NCBI GenBank assembly: GCA_003184365.1
Contig: NKYR01000062.1
Coordinates: 116,692 to 180,691, forward strand
DNA length: 64,000 nucleotides
Direction: 5' to 3'
Source of the DNA: Evernia prunastri
Lineage: Eukaryota; Ascomycota; Lecanoromycetes; Lecanorales; Parmeliaceae
Numbering within the stretch: position 1 is the first letter of the stretch; each line of letters starts with the position of its first letter. Position numbers and translations under genes: made by a program. A model generated the notes under the pieces. The model saw nothing but the letters and a program-made list of their open reading frames with translations. It made no database searches and was not told the DNA's origin. Of the stretch, positions 1 to 11,338 are shown piece after piece.

Positions 1-117
1 GGTGCCGAGAAGCAAGGCAATGCTGAGAGTGTGTCCAAGGACGACGAGAGTTTGCAGGCGTCTTTTGAGAGGAACCGAGAGAGGAGCAAAATGGATACTG
101 CGCAATTGATCAATTGA
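1..117 (+). CDS. C-terminal end of an unidentified protein (partial)
   Basis: Frame 1 is open from the window edge to a TGA at 115-117 and gives 38 residues rich in Glu, Lys, Arg and Ser. That composition looks like the charged tail of a real protein and not random DNA. The gene enters from the left and ends 30 bp before the stop codon of the convergent gene at 147-557. No domain can be named from so short a piece. It could also be a chance open frame. Confidence 0.4.
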   Translation, partial: GAEKQGNAESVSKDDESLQASFERNRERSKMDTAQLIN

Positions 118-146
118 TAGGTTTGATGACAGGATGGAAGGTCGCC

Positions 147-557
147 CTACTGGCTCTGCTCCCAACCTGCTCCCGCTTTTCGTCCACTGACAAGCTCGCT
201 GTTACGCCTGGCTGCCATAGGCTTGCCCTTTCCTCTGTCCCATGCCTGTCTGATGCTGACTAGATGTTCACCGTCCTTATCTTCGTACCTCTCTACTACT
301 ATTTGACCATCTCTCTTCTCCTTTGAGACGCCGTTCGTCCTTAATGAACCAGACTTCCTGTGAAGAGTGCGCCTGGGACTTCGTGGAGCCGCATCCTCGC
401 CTTGTCCAGAGTAGAGTTCCGGAGGAGGCCTTCCGTTATGTGAAAACGTCTCAGCGATTTCCCCTGCCACATCGGCGTATGGCTTAGGCGATTGATGCTG
501 CTGCTTCATTTCTGCGGGCAATGCTGGCTCCTGGGTTAGTGTTGCAGCTGTTGCCAT
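147..557 (-). CDS. Small hydrophilic protein of unknown function
   Basis: A single open frame of 136 residues starts with ATG at 557. It has no signal peptide and no membrane segment. The N-terminus is Ala/Pro/Gln-rich. The middle contains a basic stretch (PRSPRRTLHRKSGSLR), followed by a mixed charged block (VVERYEDKDGEH) and a Trp-containing block (RQAWDRGKGKP). Codon use and the ordered change in composition suggest a real gene, but I recognise no family. It is convergent with the partial gene ending at 117. It could instead be the first exon of a spliced gene, although the in-frame stop lies so close to the neighbour that a single-exon gene is simplest. Confidence 0.5.
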   Translation of the reverse strand: MATAATLTQEPALPAEMKQQHQSPKPYADVAGEIAETFSHNGRPPPELYSGQGEDAAPRSPRRTLHRKSGSLRTNGVSKEKRDGQIVVERYEDKDGEHLVSIRQAWDRGKGKPMAARRNSELVSGRKAGAGWEQSQ

Positions 558-1496
558 TGCGGCCGGGTTTTTACGCGACGGAATGGCTAATCGGAAGATA
601 TCGAGATATCACGTGTCAAAGGTAGAACATTGCACCTCTTGTCGGCTTAGGAGGATGAGTTGATGAGGGATTAGGTTGAAGCAGGAATGATGCATAAGCA
701 CATGAAGCTCGGTTGCATTTTATTAGCCATAGTTACCGAGGTCTGCACCAGAAGTCACCTTCGGCCTGCCGAGATTCCCATGCCAAGACCCGGATAACAT
801 AAAGTACCTAAAGTAAATACCTAAAAGGCCGCTTAGACAATGGGTTCAAAACTGCTTCGGAAGCGTTCTTGATCAAAGACCAGTTTGGGGCCTGCTGCCT
901 TTTTCAGACCCAACAGAGAGCCCTAGAGATCAATCTATGCGCTCCTTTAGGAAAATGTTACAATGTCCCTCAGCTATAAAGTTGCCTCCTTCACGCCGGC
1001 GTCCTACCTTAGTCCCAAAGGCTAACAAGTTAGCGCTGGAACTAAGCTCAAAAAAGTCTAGATCGCTTCGCGGACTTTTGTTGTAGGACGCCTGCTCCAG
1101 AAACCCCGTTTTTATCCAAAACGAGCTTCGTGTCAACAAATTTTTGAATCAATCACAGATCCATCAATTCTCATCAAAACCACTTAGAAATATATACTAC
1201 GACGCGTAGAATTATATAGCGAATTCGTTAGTAACAAAATCTAACTCCCTACGGCAATATCCCGCGTTGTATACCTTACTAACCTTCGAGGACAGTTGAC
1301 ACCAGACCTATTACGTTCCCTATCTAAATGACCTAACCAACGGGTTACCTCTTTCCGGCAACGGGTCTCGGCGCTAGATTTCCTATCTCTCAGCGTCCGA
1401 GACCCTCCAAACACGGCATTCAAATCGAATTATCAATGATAGAAAGGGGGGGAGCATGTTGATCAAAAGTCCTAAACATGCCAAGACTTTTCGGAT

Positions 1497-1519
1497 CCGG
1501 ACCCGGACCCGGACCCGAT
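1497..1519. repeat. Hexamer tandem repeat (GGACCC)n
   Basis: About three and a half copies of GGACCC lie in otherwise AT-rich intergenic DNA. Confidence 0.8.
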
Positions 1520-1624
1520 AGCCAAACTTGGGCCATCTTCCGAATATTACTATAAATTTCAGTATTCTAACTAGGGCAGTCGATTTTCGCTGTAGGCTTG
1601 GCATATTTAGAATAGAATACAAGA

Positions 1625-1712
1625 AACAGGGGGTTTTTGGTGCAGACCCCCTGCGGGGACCGACTCACTATGCAGCTAAAAATTAAAGTCACGGTCTAAG
1701 CAGGGGGTCGAA
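1625..1712. repeat. Inverted-repeat patch, possible DNA-transposon relic
   Basis: CAGGGGGT and GACCCCCTG face each other around a short loop (about 1628-1651), and a further CAGGGGGTC occurs near 1701. GC-rich inverted ends inside AT-rich DNA can mark the terminus of a cut-and-paste element or a MITE. No transposase frame is visible, so this is only a suggestion. Confidence 0.25.
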
Positions 1713-1966
1713 AGCTAATGGAGACAACTATAAAGGCGATTTCCAAGAGTAGGGTTAGGGCTTGTACTAGCGCCTGTGCAGATGCAAACCTCCATACGGG
1801 TAGCTACCTACCTAACTTATGGGGTAAGGCCGATTTGGCAGATATTAATATTGTTTTTATGAAAATGCTTTACCTGATGCTACTCTAAATTCATTCAGAC
1901 TTTCTACTTCCCACGTTACCCCCTTCCTCCACCAAGTCATTATATACGCTTCGTCGAACATTGATC

Positions 1967-3418
1967 ATGCCTCTTAATTCTTCAGCCGCACATTCTTCCC
2001 GCATATCCAAAAGACCACAGCAACTACTAAGGCGCTCTGCAACGTCCCCTTTTGCCGATTACAGTCAAAGGAAACCGATCCAGCGTTCCAAGTCCAAACC
2101 AGACGTCGCTGATCATGATGATGACCTGTTTGGGGACCGTCTGGATGATATTGGCACTGTAAAGTCACTTGCATCTGACCTCTCCTTACGAGATGTGGCT
2201 CAGACGATCCAATACGTGCGCTCCCATATGTTTGATACCATGCCAGAGAATGGGGGTTTCAATAGTACAAGGATTGCAGAAATTCTCGGTTTCAGAAAAT
2301 CCTTATCTCCAACCGTCACGTCTTCTCATGTTCATGCTCTAGCCCAATCGCCGACCAAGACGGAGCGAGAGATTGCAGAATTGACAAGAGCTGGCACTAT
2401 CAGGAGATTGGTCACCCCTGGGCGAGGTACCGGTGGGTCGAGTATAGGGGAAAGCTTGATACTCTCGAAAGATGTCGAAAACCTGCTAAGGCAAGCTAAG
2501 GAGCTCGATCAAGAATTGACGGGTACGTCCATACCATGTTGCTGATACGACGCAGATAGTGACCCGATTGCTAGATAAATTCTTGGTCTGTCTGCAGACA
2601 AGGCCAATGGCTCTAAGTATCCCACCTAATTCTTTCTCGGCAGTAGAGATCACAGCACTAATGCGTGCCGGCTTTCTAACATCTACTGTTCAAGGTTTGA
2701 ATTCTAGGAACAGCTTCACTGGTACTGATTCTGGGTCTTCTGGGTCTTTAACTTCAATTCCAACTATTTCGAAGGCAGCGTCTGGTTCCATGGCTGCTGT
2801 CGGAGGAGAAGGCGCCATATATTGTGCTGGTGGGAGAGGTGGCATCCGCCGTAGCAGTTCTCAAATGGTGAAGTCGTCTGAGCAGGAATCATCCGTGACA
2901 ATAGGCGAGGGAGTAGAGCTGAGGTTGTCTCTGCCAGGCACCGGCGCTTACCTGAAGGTAGCCCCGTTTTCCATGTTGTACTATCCTAACCTATTGTCCT
3001 TCATGAGTCGCAAGACATGTTCTACGAATGATACTTTGCTCTCGACTTTAATTCGACTACAATCTTGTTCTGTTGATCAATATTTATTGTGATGGAGAAA
3101 CGCTGACTCTAACCTGACCGATAGCTCTTGAGTGCTGCTCGCTCCCATCTTGTCTCTCTGGCAATGAAATCAAAGTTTCGAGAAATTCCAATTTACCTCC
3201 TTCGAGAGAGATGGAATGGAGGAATATCTGCTGATGACTCTGCCGCCAAAGCAAAGAAATACAGAGGTGAATTCATTGGCATTTTGCCAAGCCGGACTCG
3301 CAAATGGAAACAGTTTTACGGGCTTTCCTTTGACTGGACGCTGGCAGAGTGCGTTGGTGCGGGTCTGGTGGAAATTTTCGAGACAGGAAGCGTTGGTCAA
3401 GCTGTCCGTATTCCTTGA
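1967..3418 (+). CDS. STK19-like winged-helix protein
   Basis: Exons are 1967-2522, 2560-2957 and 3125-3418, encoding 415 residues. The introns are 37 and 167 bp with GT-AG ends. The start is the first ATG in frame (1967); the TTG upstream is not used. The N-terminus is basic and disordered. Then come a helical block (DLSLRDVAQTIQYVRSHMF), the family stretch on exon 1 (TELTRAGTIRRLVTP-like, about 145-155), SKDVENLLRQA, and on exon 2 EITALMRAGFLT. The C-terminal exon carries FYGLSFDWTLAECVGAGLVE, typical of the family end. Human STK19 was once called a kinase but is now viewed as a DNA-binding winged-helix protein acting in transcription-coupled repair. I see no kinase motifs here, in line with that view. 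The family call is firm; the role in this fungus is inferred. Confidence 0.85.
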
Positions 3419-4127
3419 CTTCCAGATCTCTTCCGGATGCTTCAAGCTGGTCTTCTTTTCAGCTGGATACCGTACGCCTGCTCAGTGGGAATCTAGTGAT
3501 GGATCGATCTAGTCAAGAAACTCGGATCTGATCGACTTTGGGCTGCTCCACAATGTCTGCAAGACCCGAGTCCTGGCCGACTCATGGGATCAGAACACGG
3601 ATATTGCAAAAGAGATGCCGCGTATCGGCATGCCTATTCCTCACGTCCATATTCACTTGCTACGACGTCTGTAGAGACCGCCGCAATGCCCGCAGTGGAT
3701 ATGGGAGATACTATACGACACCCATTTGGGATTGGCCCAGTCGTGCCCAAGCACCGTACGAGCGATCGCCTGTCGAGCTTCCGAAGACTCAGCTTTGGGC
3801 GACTAGCCACAAAAAGGAAGAGAAGAAGGCACTGGTGGTGACTAGGTGCTGAACAGCGATCCCGAGTCTTACCTGAGTAGGTCGAATGCTTACAGATAGA
3901 GTTAGGGATGTAGGGATGGGTTTGACCATGATCATTGGCAATGTGATGGGATGTCGTTCTAAATAAAGCGGCGTGTGAGATGGCGGATGCTAAGAAAGGA
4001 GGATATACATGTTAGATAGGCATGTATTTAGCTCACATGCAGCAAGTATTATTCTAAGCTCTCGCCTCTTTAAAGATGCCGGATTCATGAAGGAGTGAAA
4101 GCTTCAACTTGGCTCCTCTGTAAGGTA

Positions 4128-4168
4128 GCCTTGCATGTAAGGTAAGGTAAGGTAGGGTAAGGTAAGGT
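4128..4168. repeat. (AAGGT)n pentamer repeat
   Basis: About seven tandem, slightly imperfect copies of AAGGT/AGGGT. The same pentamer recurs as short runs in many intergenic regions of this window. Confidence 0.85.
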
Positions 4169-4404
4169 GCAGTAGTTGGGATCGCTGGTCAAACATGGCA
4201 AGGCTGTTGCATCTAAGCATTCTAAGCATTCCCGGGCCGATACTAGTACTCCAACCTATTTTTGAATAATCGAGGCAAGCGAGGTAAATAAGGTAATAGT
4301 TCATTCATTTTTGGTGGTGATCTGCGCCGACTTATAAGTTAAGTATAGCGTCACGAGCATGGTCCCCTGAGCATCCTCTTGGGGGGAAGGGGGGGAAGGG
4401 CTTC

Positions 4405-4468
4405 AATCATCATTATCATCATCGATAATCAACATCAACATCAACATCATCATCATCATAATCATCAG
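4405..4468. repeat. (CAT)n / (ATCAAC)n microsatellite
   Basis: A 64 bp run of CAT/ATC trinucleotides with an internal ATCAAC-type block. Confidence 0.85.
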
Positions 4469-4630
4469 CCACAAGGGAGCAGATCTTTTTCCTGAAGCAG
4501 AAGCACTAAAATTCTGCCGGGAGAGCCCAAGTAAAAGCCACAGGGTGGTCGATCTTTTCGGGGGCGATAATTGGGGCCTAACAGGCATGGTTGCCGCCGC
4601 CCCGTAACCCATCTCGATTTCTCTGATTTC

Positions 4631-4648
4631 CTGAATCCTGAATCCTGA
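4631..4648. repeat. Heptamer repeat (CTGAATC)n
   Basis: About two and a half copies of a seven-base unit. This is one of five intergenic heptamer repeats in the window. Confidence 0.6.
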
Positions 4649-5652
4649 CAGCATACATACCTTAGTAACTTACAGAGACGCCGCTCCGGTGCCACACCAA
4701 GCAAAGTAGTTTGGTGACCTGATTGAGTATGCACCCCTGGATGCCTCGTGGCCGCCGCCTTTTGACACTTGCACACCGACAATATTAATAGAAACCTGAG
4801 TCTCGAAAGGTGCTCCTCTTTCGTACCGTACCGTACCCTTGGGAAATTGACGCCACAGTTGTCCATAAGTCTACCCTATGAGAAAACAGGGACAAGCGTG
4901 TTTAGATGCACCTAACTAACTGCCTTCGGTGTGGAGTACATGCAAGAAGGAAAAAGAACTAATCATATTGATGATGCTGACTGCTCTGCGGTCACTGGTC
5001 ACTCCAACATTCCCATTTTCCCATTCATTACTTCTATTACTACTACGGCATTCAATAATAGAATGACCGTCGTGTTCATCGTAATGATTTGGCCAAGTCA
5101 AGATTCTAGAATTCGAGATCGACATCGTAATCGTGATCGTGGCAGTGCAAGTCCCTGCGCTCAGGTACCGAGCCGAGGTGCCCTTACTACCTTACCAAAA
5201 GATAAGGTGGGACTTGTGGCTAATAATACGCCCGTTGGAAAAGGCTCGTAAGGTACGAACGGGTACTGTTACCCAAGGGTTTCCCACGCTTCAAGTCCAA
5301 AACCATTTGTCCGTAATCCTACAGATGCTGCAGACGGAGTCTTCGAAAACCCGAAGAACCATGGCTTAAAGTGTCAGAGGCAATTCGCGGTAAATGGAGA
5401 ATGGGGCCCGACAACATGGGTACGACGTTTAAAGATGCTTTACCATTATTGGCGCCTTACAAAACCCAAGTGGCTATAGAGGTAGTAAGTAAGGCCCAGG
5501 GTCCAGTGTATGTATCAGGTATAGCATATACCAGTGTTTTATACCTTGGTAGGTATTCCACACCTAAGGTATACCCGCGCCCTTGTGGCGCATGGAGAGG
5601 CTCGATCATTTGATGTCACTGTTATTATTGCCGATCCCACTCCTTCCGCAGG

Positions 5653-5688
5653 CTTCTTAGTTCTTAGTTCTTAGTTCTTAGTTCTTAC
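5653..5688. repeat. Heptamer repeat (TTCTTAG)n
   Basis: Five near-perfect tandem copies of a seven-base unit. Confidence 0.85.
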
Positions 5689-5712
5689 TTACTTGTGGAG
5701 GCCTAAAAAAGC

Positions 5713-5738
5713 TTCCAGATTCCAGATTCCAGATTCCA
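5713..5738. repeat. Heptamer repeat (TTCCAGA)n
   Basis: About three and a half tandem copies of a seven-base unit, only 25 bp from the TTCTTAG run. Confidence 0.85.
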
Positions 5739-6286
5739 AACAAGTCCTCATTAACTTGCATTTACCATGTCCAGCGTGTCCGGCTTCCTTCATCCCGTCG
5801 CTGATCCTGTCATCAACGGTTCTTACCATGTAGCCGCTGCTATATCTGTATACGGCCGAAAGATCATTCGACCCACAACCCGCGCACCCCGAAGGTCAAC
5901 ACTTCGAGTCCCATTGACAGTCATTTTCTCACTAGCACTCGACATGAACGCAAGACGTCATGCAATCTCTGTCCTTCTCGCAGATACGGTTCGGAGAAGG
6001 CATCGGAGATGCTCCCCTTACATACCTAGCTAGGTTCCTTTCACCACGGTCATCGGACCCGTCAGCTTCCAGGCCGCGGCACGCTTGATAAATTGATTCT
6101 CGGTATCTTTGACTTGCGCCAGTGACGCACCAGTCGCAATCCAACCAAGCGTGGACAAATATTTGCGGATGTGTTGGATCACAAACAAGAGCAAAGAATC
6201 ATTCGAGGTAAACCACGTCGGAAAGACCTCCGCGCTCCGGAGACCGACGCCAATTTCGTAATGTTCAAAGTCAACTCTTTTCTCCT

Positions 6287-6320
6287 TTCCCTTCCCCTTT
6301 CCCTTTCCCTTTCCCTTTCA
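6287..6320. repeat. (CCCTTT)n hexamer repeat
   Basis: A pyrimidine-only hexamer run of about 34 bp. Confidence 0.85.
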
Positions 6321-8025
6321 TCTTCTTTTCCGACTGGGTCTTTGGTGACGGACGACTAGCTGATCATGCTGACGGTCTGAGTGAGGAGGAGGGTGGTAAG
6401 GTGATAGCTAGGAATGACGCAAGCAATAGATGAGACGACGACGGAGGTAAGGAGAAGGTCCTCGGTAAAGCATTAGGGATAGAGAATTAGAGCGAGAGTA
6501 AGAGGTTAAAGCGAGCTGAGCCTCACGGCACCATCCCTGCCCTATGAGCCTATGGAGCCTGTGTCGCAAAAACCAGGGTCTTTTCCCGTGGTGGGAAAGG
6601 TCTGGACTACACATGGGAGCTCTAGACTAAAAGGGGCGGGAGAACAGGTGTGGCTGGGCCTATGAAATATTTTTAGGCAATTATGTGGTTAAGGGAAATC
6701 GGGGAATCGTTTGAATCCTTGCTCTTTGCCACTTGAAAGAAGAGAGTCATCCATCCTATCGTCAGGAGGAAGAGATGTCGATCTACATCCTTTCCATCTC
6801 CCTTGTCATCTAGTCCTTCATCTAAAAAGACCAAGGACCGAAAACCAAAGACCAAGCATCAAAAAACCAGAACCCTCTCCCAAAATTGGTCAGGTAGCTT
6901 AAGGGAAAAACAATTATCGGTCAAGATGACAAGAGAAATACATACATCATGATCAAGCTGTAGAGTCATCATCTTAATACCTCGGATCCTCCCCTCCCCC
7001 CCCTTTCCCTCCTCCATTCCCCTACGAAGAAAGTAGACCATTCATGCTCACTCTCAATTACCTCAGTTACCGTACTCCAAAAGCAATGCCATATCCAACA
7101 TATCCAACATATTCAATTTTCATATAACAAGTATCGTATTTCGTCGTTACGGCTCTCTGTCCCTCATCAGCCTCTACTTCCACTCTCTTCAATTTCCCTG
7201 CTCTGACTCTTTGCCACCGAGATCCCACCACTCATTTTTCAGCTCTGGTAGCTTCATGCACGAAGTATATAGTCTAAAACACATCAGATGCTGGGATTGA
7301 ACCAACCAGGCCACAAACCAATCAATCAATCATACTCACCATCCCAGATTCGCCACCATCACTGGAAGCAAAAAGGTACGTGCACCCACCATGCTTTGGG
7401 CCTTTGCCCATCTCCAACCCTCCCCAATAATTCCGGATAGCTTCTTCTACCGGCTTTGCCGTCGAGTCGATCGTTTCCTCCCTCTATCAACCCATGCCCG
7501 CCCCAAACCCTTTGTTCAACCCTTCGCTGCTGCCCTCCCTTCCCCATTCGCCTGCTATTTTCAGCTCGCCTGTCAATTGTCTCCATGCATATAACCCCAA
7601 ATCGTGTTTCACTCTGCTTCGCAAATCTACTTGGCGTGCCCGTTGAGGAAAACCCAATCGCTTATTCACTTGCTCGCCACCAGATACGCTGCAACGGGCG
7701 GAGTCAATGAACATCCCACTCCCCATTCAGGAATCCCATCTTTTCTCTCTTCGAATCAGCATCTTCGGCTGTCTTCAAAACACTGTGATCGGACCATCAA
7801 GAACGAATTCTCCGATCCTTGCCACGAGGTGATCCTCAGCTGCTCGGGGTCGAAGAGTGAATATATTGTAGGGAGGAGCACGAGCGAAAGGTATAGCTTC
7901 AAGTTCCCCCCCAGAGCATCTCTCAATGTCTTTCTTCAGTTTGAAATTTGGGTATGTAAACTGACATGCCTTTGGTGTGGGTTCAGCAGTGGGCGGTCTT
8001 GCCGGTAATTGTCGAAGATAGAGAT

Positions 8026-10200
8026 ATGTTGGAGGGAAATGTCGAGGGGGGAAACTTGCCACCAGGGTCCTCAACAGTGGAACCTTCGGCGCGCACCAGA
8101 CTAGGCGATAGGGAAAGACCCACCCAACCACACCGTAAGATCTCCAATTCCTTCATTTCCTTTCTCTTCCCAATCAATTCTCCTATCCCCTCCATCAATC
8201 CTCTTCCCCCTGAACTTCTAACCAAAAGGCAGACAATGTCTCCTCTGGAAATGTGCCCTACGACTTCCAGGTCCAGATGGCGACTCCTCAGCAGCAACTC
8301 CCAGCTGGTCAAGTCTTCAATCTACCGGGACAACAGACAACCAGCTATCACATGGGTCGGGGGCAGTCCCCAGGCGCTTTTAACATGTCAGGAATGGCCG
8401 GAGCGCTGCCAGAATACCAAACCACTCCTCCTTCTCAGATGTCGCATCAAGACCCCCAGCGATTCTTAGCGGGCACTCCAAGCAGCTCGTCAAACTACCA
8501 AGCTCAGCAATTTCCACATCAAGCGCCCTTGAGCACGGGCAACTACCCCATGCACCCCTCGCAATACCCTTACCAACCAGCTTATGGTCAAGTGCAGGCC
8601 AGCCCACAGTCCTCTCATTCAAGCGGACCCAGTCCCGTTCACTCGTCTTATCCGGGTGGTACCTATTTTCCAGCATCGCAACCGCAGTACATGTATTACC
8701 CGGGGCAGTACGGACAGTCTCCCCAGCCTCAACACGGCTCCTATCCCACAGCTTATGGTCATGGGTCAAGTCATGCGTATGGGCCACAGGGAGGAGACAT
8801 GTCCCCGATAGCTAGCAGAGCAATGCACAGTGGCTATCCGCCCGCCACTGTAATGCCATATCCCTCGTACGGATCTCCTGGGGCTTACCTGAGGCCCGGC
8901 AGTCTGCCAGGCAAGCGATCTTTCCACGCCTCAAATCCTCGGCTAACGGTTGCATAGCAGCCAACAGAGGTAACTCAGGTGCAAGCTCGGGAAATGTGCC
9001 GTCAACGCCAAGGGGACCGCCTCGCAAGCCAAAGCAGTCTGGTCATGCACTTTGGGTGGGAAACCTTCCGGCTGGAACCGCCATTAGTGACCTCAAAGAC
9101 CACTTTTCGAAAGATGCTACCAAAGACATTGAGAGCGTATTTCTCATCTCGAAAAGCAACTGCGCATTTGTCAATTACAGAAGCGAGGGTGCTTGTGCGG
9201 CTGCGATGAGCAGATTCCATGACTCTCGGTTTCAGGGGGTCCGTTTGGTTTGCCGTTTACGAAGGAACTCCAACGCCTCCGCTCCAGGGGTTCCCACTGG
9301 ACCTGCAGCCCTCATGCCCTCTGTGGCCTACACTCAGACGGCCTTTGAAGCCATCCAATTGAACCGTGAGGTGTCCTCAAGAGCCTTAGAGGAGGCTGCT
9401 GCTGAGTCTACCCGCACAGGCGAGCCGAAGATCAAGGTCACGGACAAATATTTTGTCCTCAAGAGTTTGACAGTAGAAGACATGGAATTGAGTGTACGGA
9501 ACAGCATTTGGGCGACTCAATCACATAATGAAGACGCGTTGAACAAGGCGTATGAGGTGAGTGATGGACTCAATTAGCGTTATGCTCCCGCTTATGTTTG
9601 GAGTAGACGTCGGAGAATGTATATCTCATCTTCTCCGCCAACAAGTCTGGAGAGTATTTTGGCGTGGCGCGCATGGCTTCTCCCATCAGCGATGAAGCAG
9701 CGGCCGGACTTGAATGGGCTCCTAGAGGGGAAAAGGTGGTTAATGACCCGGACATTCCTCGATCAATTCCGACGGGGGCGACCGAATTCGCGCCCAAGGG
9801 CCGTATCATCGATGATTCGGCGCGCGGTACCATATTCTGGGAAGCTGACCCGGAGGATGACGACATCGCGCCAATTATCGACCATGAAGTGGACGACCCG
9901 GAAGAAAACATGCAAGCTGCGGAAAAGGCGGAAGACGCCGATGATGCCGCCCTCGCCGGTGACGCTCAGGCTTTTGGCAAACCCTTCAAGATCGAATGGC
10001 TCGCCACCAACCGCCTACCCTTTTATCGCACCCGAGGCCTGAGGAACCCTTGGAATGCAAACAGGGAAGTCAAGATCGCAAGAGATGGTACCGAACTTGA
10101 GACTGGTGTGGGCAGACGGCTGGTCCAGATGTTCCAAAAGTCGCCCTCATTCGAAGCATCACAGCCCGCATTGACTTGGTCGCCTGGGAGGCCTTATTAA
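8026..10200 (+). CDS. RRM and YTH-domain RNA-binding protein (m6A reader)
   Basis: Exons are 8026-8134, 8233-8910, 8961-9556 and 9607-10200, encoding 658 residues. The first 260 residues are Gln/Pro/Ser/Tyr-rich and low complexity, as in prion-like RNA-binding proteins. An RRM follows at about 291-366 (ALWVGNLPAGTAISDL, then CAFVNYRS). The YTH fold runs from about 425 (KYFVLKSLTVEDMELSV) to about 640. Likely aromatic-cage residues for N6-methyladenosine are Trp446 (SIWATQ) and Trp539 (IFWEAD). FKIEWLATNRLPF and VKIARDGTEL are the C-terminal YTH hallmarks. A long acidic insert (about 540-584) splits the domain. Intron 2 (8911-8960) has a GC donor. The start at 8026 is the first ATG in frame after a probable leader intron. 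YTH proteins bind methylated RNA and affect its stability or processing; the specific role here is inferred. Confidence 0.9.
8911..8960 (+). other. GC-AG intron in the YTH gene
   Basis: This 50 bp intron begins GCAAGC and ends GCATAGCAG, with a branch-like GGCTAACG about 12 bases before the end. It is needed to move from reading frame 0 to frame 2. Without it, the N-terminal frame stops at 8955-8957. No GT donor nearby gives a continuous frame. Confidence 0.8.
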
Positions 10201-10680
10201 GCCCAGATGGAGGCACACATTCTCTTCCATTGCTGCCGGTCAGCAGCTTCCAGCATCTTATTTATCCTTCCATTGATGAAGTGATCGAGTCAAAGACGTG
10301 TACGATTAGGACGTTTGGGACTTCAAAGCAACGATTGAAATATATGAACGCGATTTCTTGCTGATGACCTCGCTCGGCCCCCTTGTCATTCCAATGTCGT
10401 GCATTTGCATCGGCGTGAGTTATGGGGCGGGGTGCAGAAATAGCTGCCCGCGACTCTTGACAACCCTGACATACTCATAATCAATTTGTGGGGGGGAGGG
10501 GAGCATTTACGGGTGTTGATGCTGTGCATGAAAAAAGCGTGAGAGGATGTGTTATATGGTATGGTATGGGTTAGGATATCGCGGGCATGTACACACATAG
10601 AGGATGGATCCGGATATATACACGATGGCTATTTATGAACATTTATCTGCTGGCCAATTTGATAGCATTTGGTCAAGCAT

Positions 10681-10725
10681 TCTATCTAATTGATTATCTA
10701 TCTATCTATTTATCTATCTATTTAA
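10681..10725. repeat. (TCTA)n microsatellite
   Basis: Tetranucleotide TCTA/TTTA run of about 45 bp. Confidence 0.85.
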
Positions 10726-11140
10726 TTCATTCGACACGAGACCGGCAAAAAGGGTATACACGTAAGAGAGAATTATTGATATTTCCCATAACGCCGGCCG
10801 CATTGCGACAAACTATTATCCGATCTAAGGCGATGGTATTTCTTATTGGCTGTGCTGCATTCTCATTCTTTTTCTGGTTTCTCTATTCACTGACGTGGGT
10901 CACTCACTGGTCGCATATTTAAGGTATTTATGATGAAAAGTAAAAGGAATTCTATGAAATAATGATAATAGTGAAAATCCCCGAAGCAAGAAAAAGACCT
11001 TTCTTTCCTGCCTGTGTTCCAGTACGTAGGTAATCTTACGTTAAAATAAGGTGGGAGCGGGACGTGTCTACCTAGAGTAGAGAGTAAGTAGTACTTGGGT
11101 TGCTATCAAACCTGCGTTAAAAACGCCCTCGGAGCAAGCA

Positions 11141-11176
11141 AGAAGCGGAAGCAAAAGCGGAAGCGGAAGCGGAAGT
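11141..11176. repeat. (AAGCGG)n hexamer repeat
   Basis: About five copies of AAGCGG/AAGCAA. The unit reappears 20 bp downstream after a small inverted repeat (TACATA ... TATGTA). Confidence 0.8.
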
Positions 11177-11315
11177 ACATAGACTACCTTATGTAGAAGC
11201 GGAAGCAGGGTAAGCAGGCTTGGATAGTTAATCAGTCAATAATGAATGGCGGAGGGGGGGGTTTTTCTTTGGCTTGATTTGCGTCTGTTGCAATTCGAGA
11301 CTCGGCGTTGGTCGC

Positions 11316-11338
11316 ATTCTTTCTTTCTTTCTTTCTTT
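11316..11338. repeat. (TTTC)n microsatellite
   Basis: About five copies of TTTC. Confidence 0.8.

Larger units (their letters stand above)
558..1966. other. Intergenic region, AT-rich in the middle
   Basis: No convincing gene was found. The stretch 900-1620 has short open frames on the minus strand with no family resemblance. It contains a hexamer repeat near 1497-1519 and a GC-rich palindromic patch near 1625-1712 (separate entries). It probably holds decayed repeat DNA plus the promoter of the STK19-like gene. Confidence 0.5.
3419..8025. other. Long gene-poor stretch with many short repeats
   Basis: I find no gene with family support in 4.6 kb. Short open frames exist (for example 3538-3852 and 5767-6033) but lack domains, plausible introns or protein-like composition. 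The stretch holds AAGGT, CAT/ATC, CCCTTT and several heptamer repeats (separate entries). The part after about 7100 is pyrimidine-rich and probably the promoter and 5' leader of the YTH gene. A likely 5'-leader intron runs from GTATGT near 7953 to CAG near 7988. Confidence 0.5.

Noticed and set aside
3538..3852. Overlapping plus-strand open frames just after STK19
   Set aside because: No domain, no continuity with STK19 by any good splice pair, and two frames compete. Treated as 3' flank.
5767..6033. 88-residue open frame with a good ATG context
   Set aside because: Composition is random-like and Arg/Ser-rich, with no homologous motif. Insufficient support.
7240..7380. tRNA-like signal on the minus strand (GGTTCAATCCC with a pairing T-arm stem)
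   Set aside because: The acceptor stem does not pair and no anticodon arm can be drawn, so it is probably chance.
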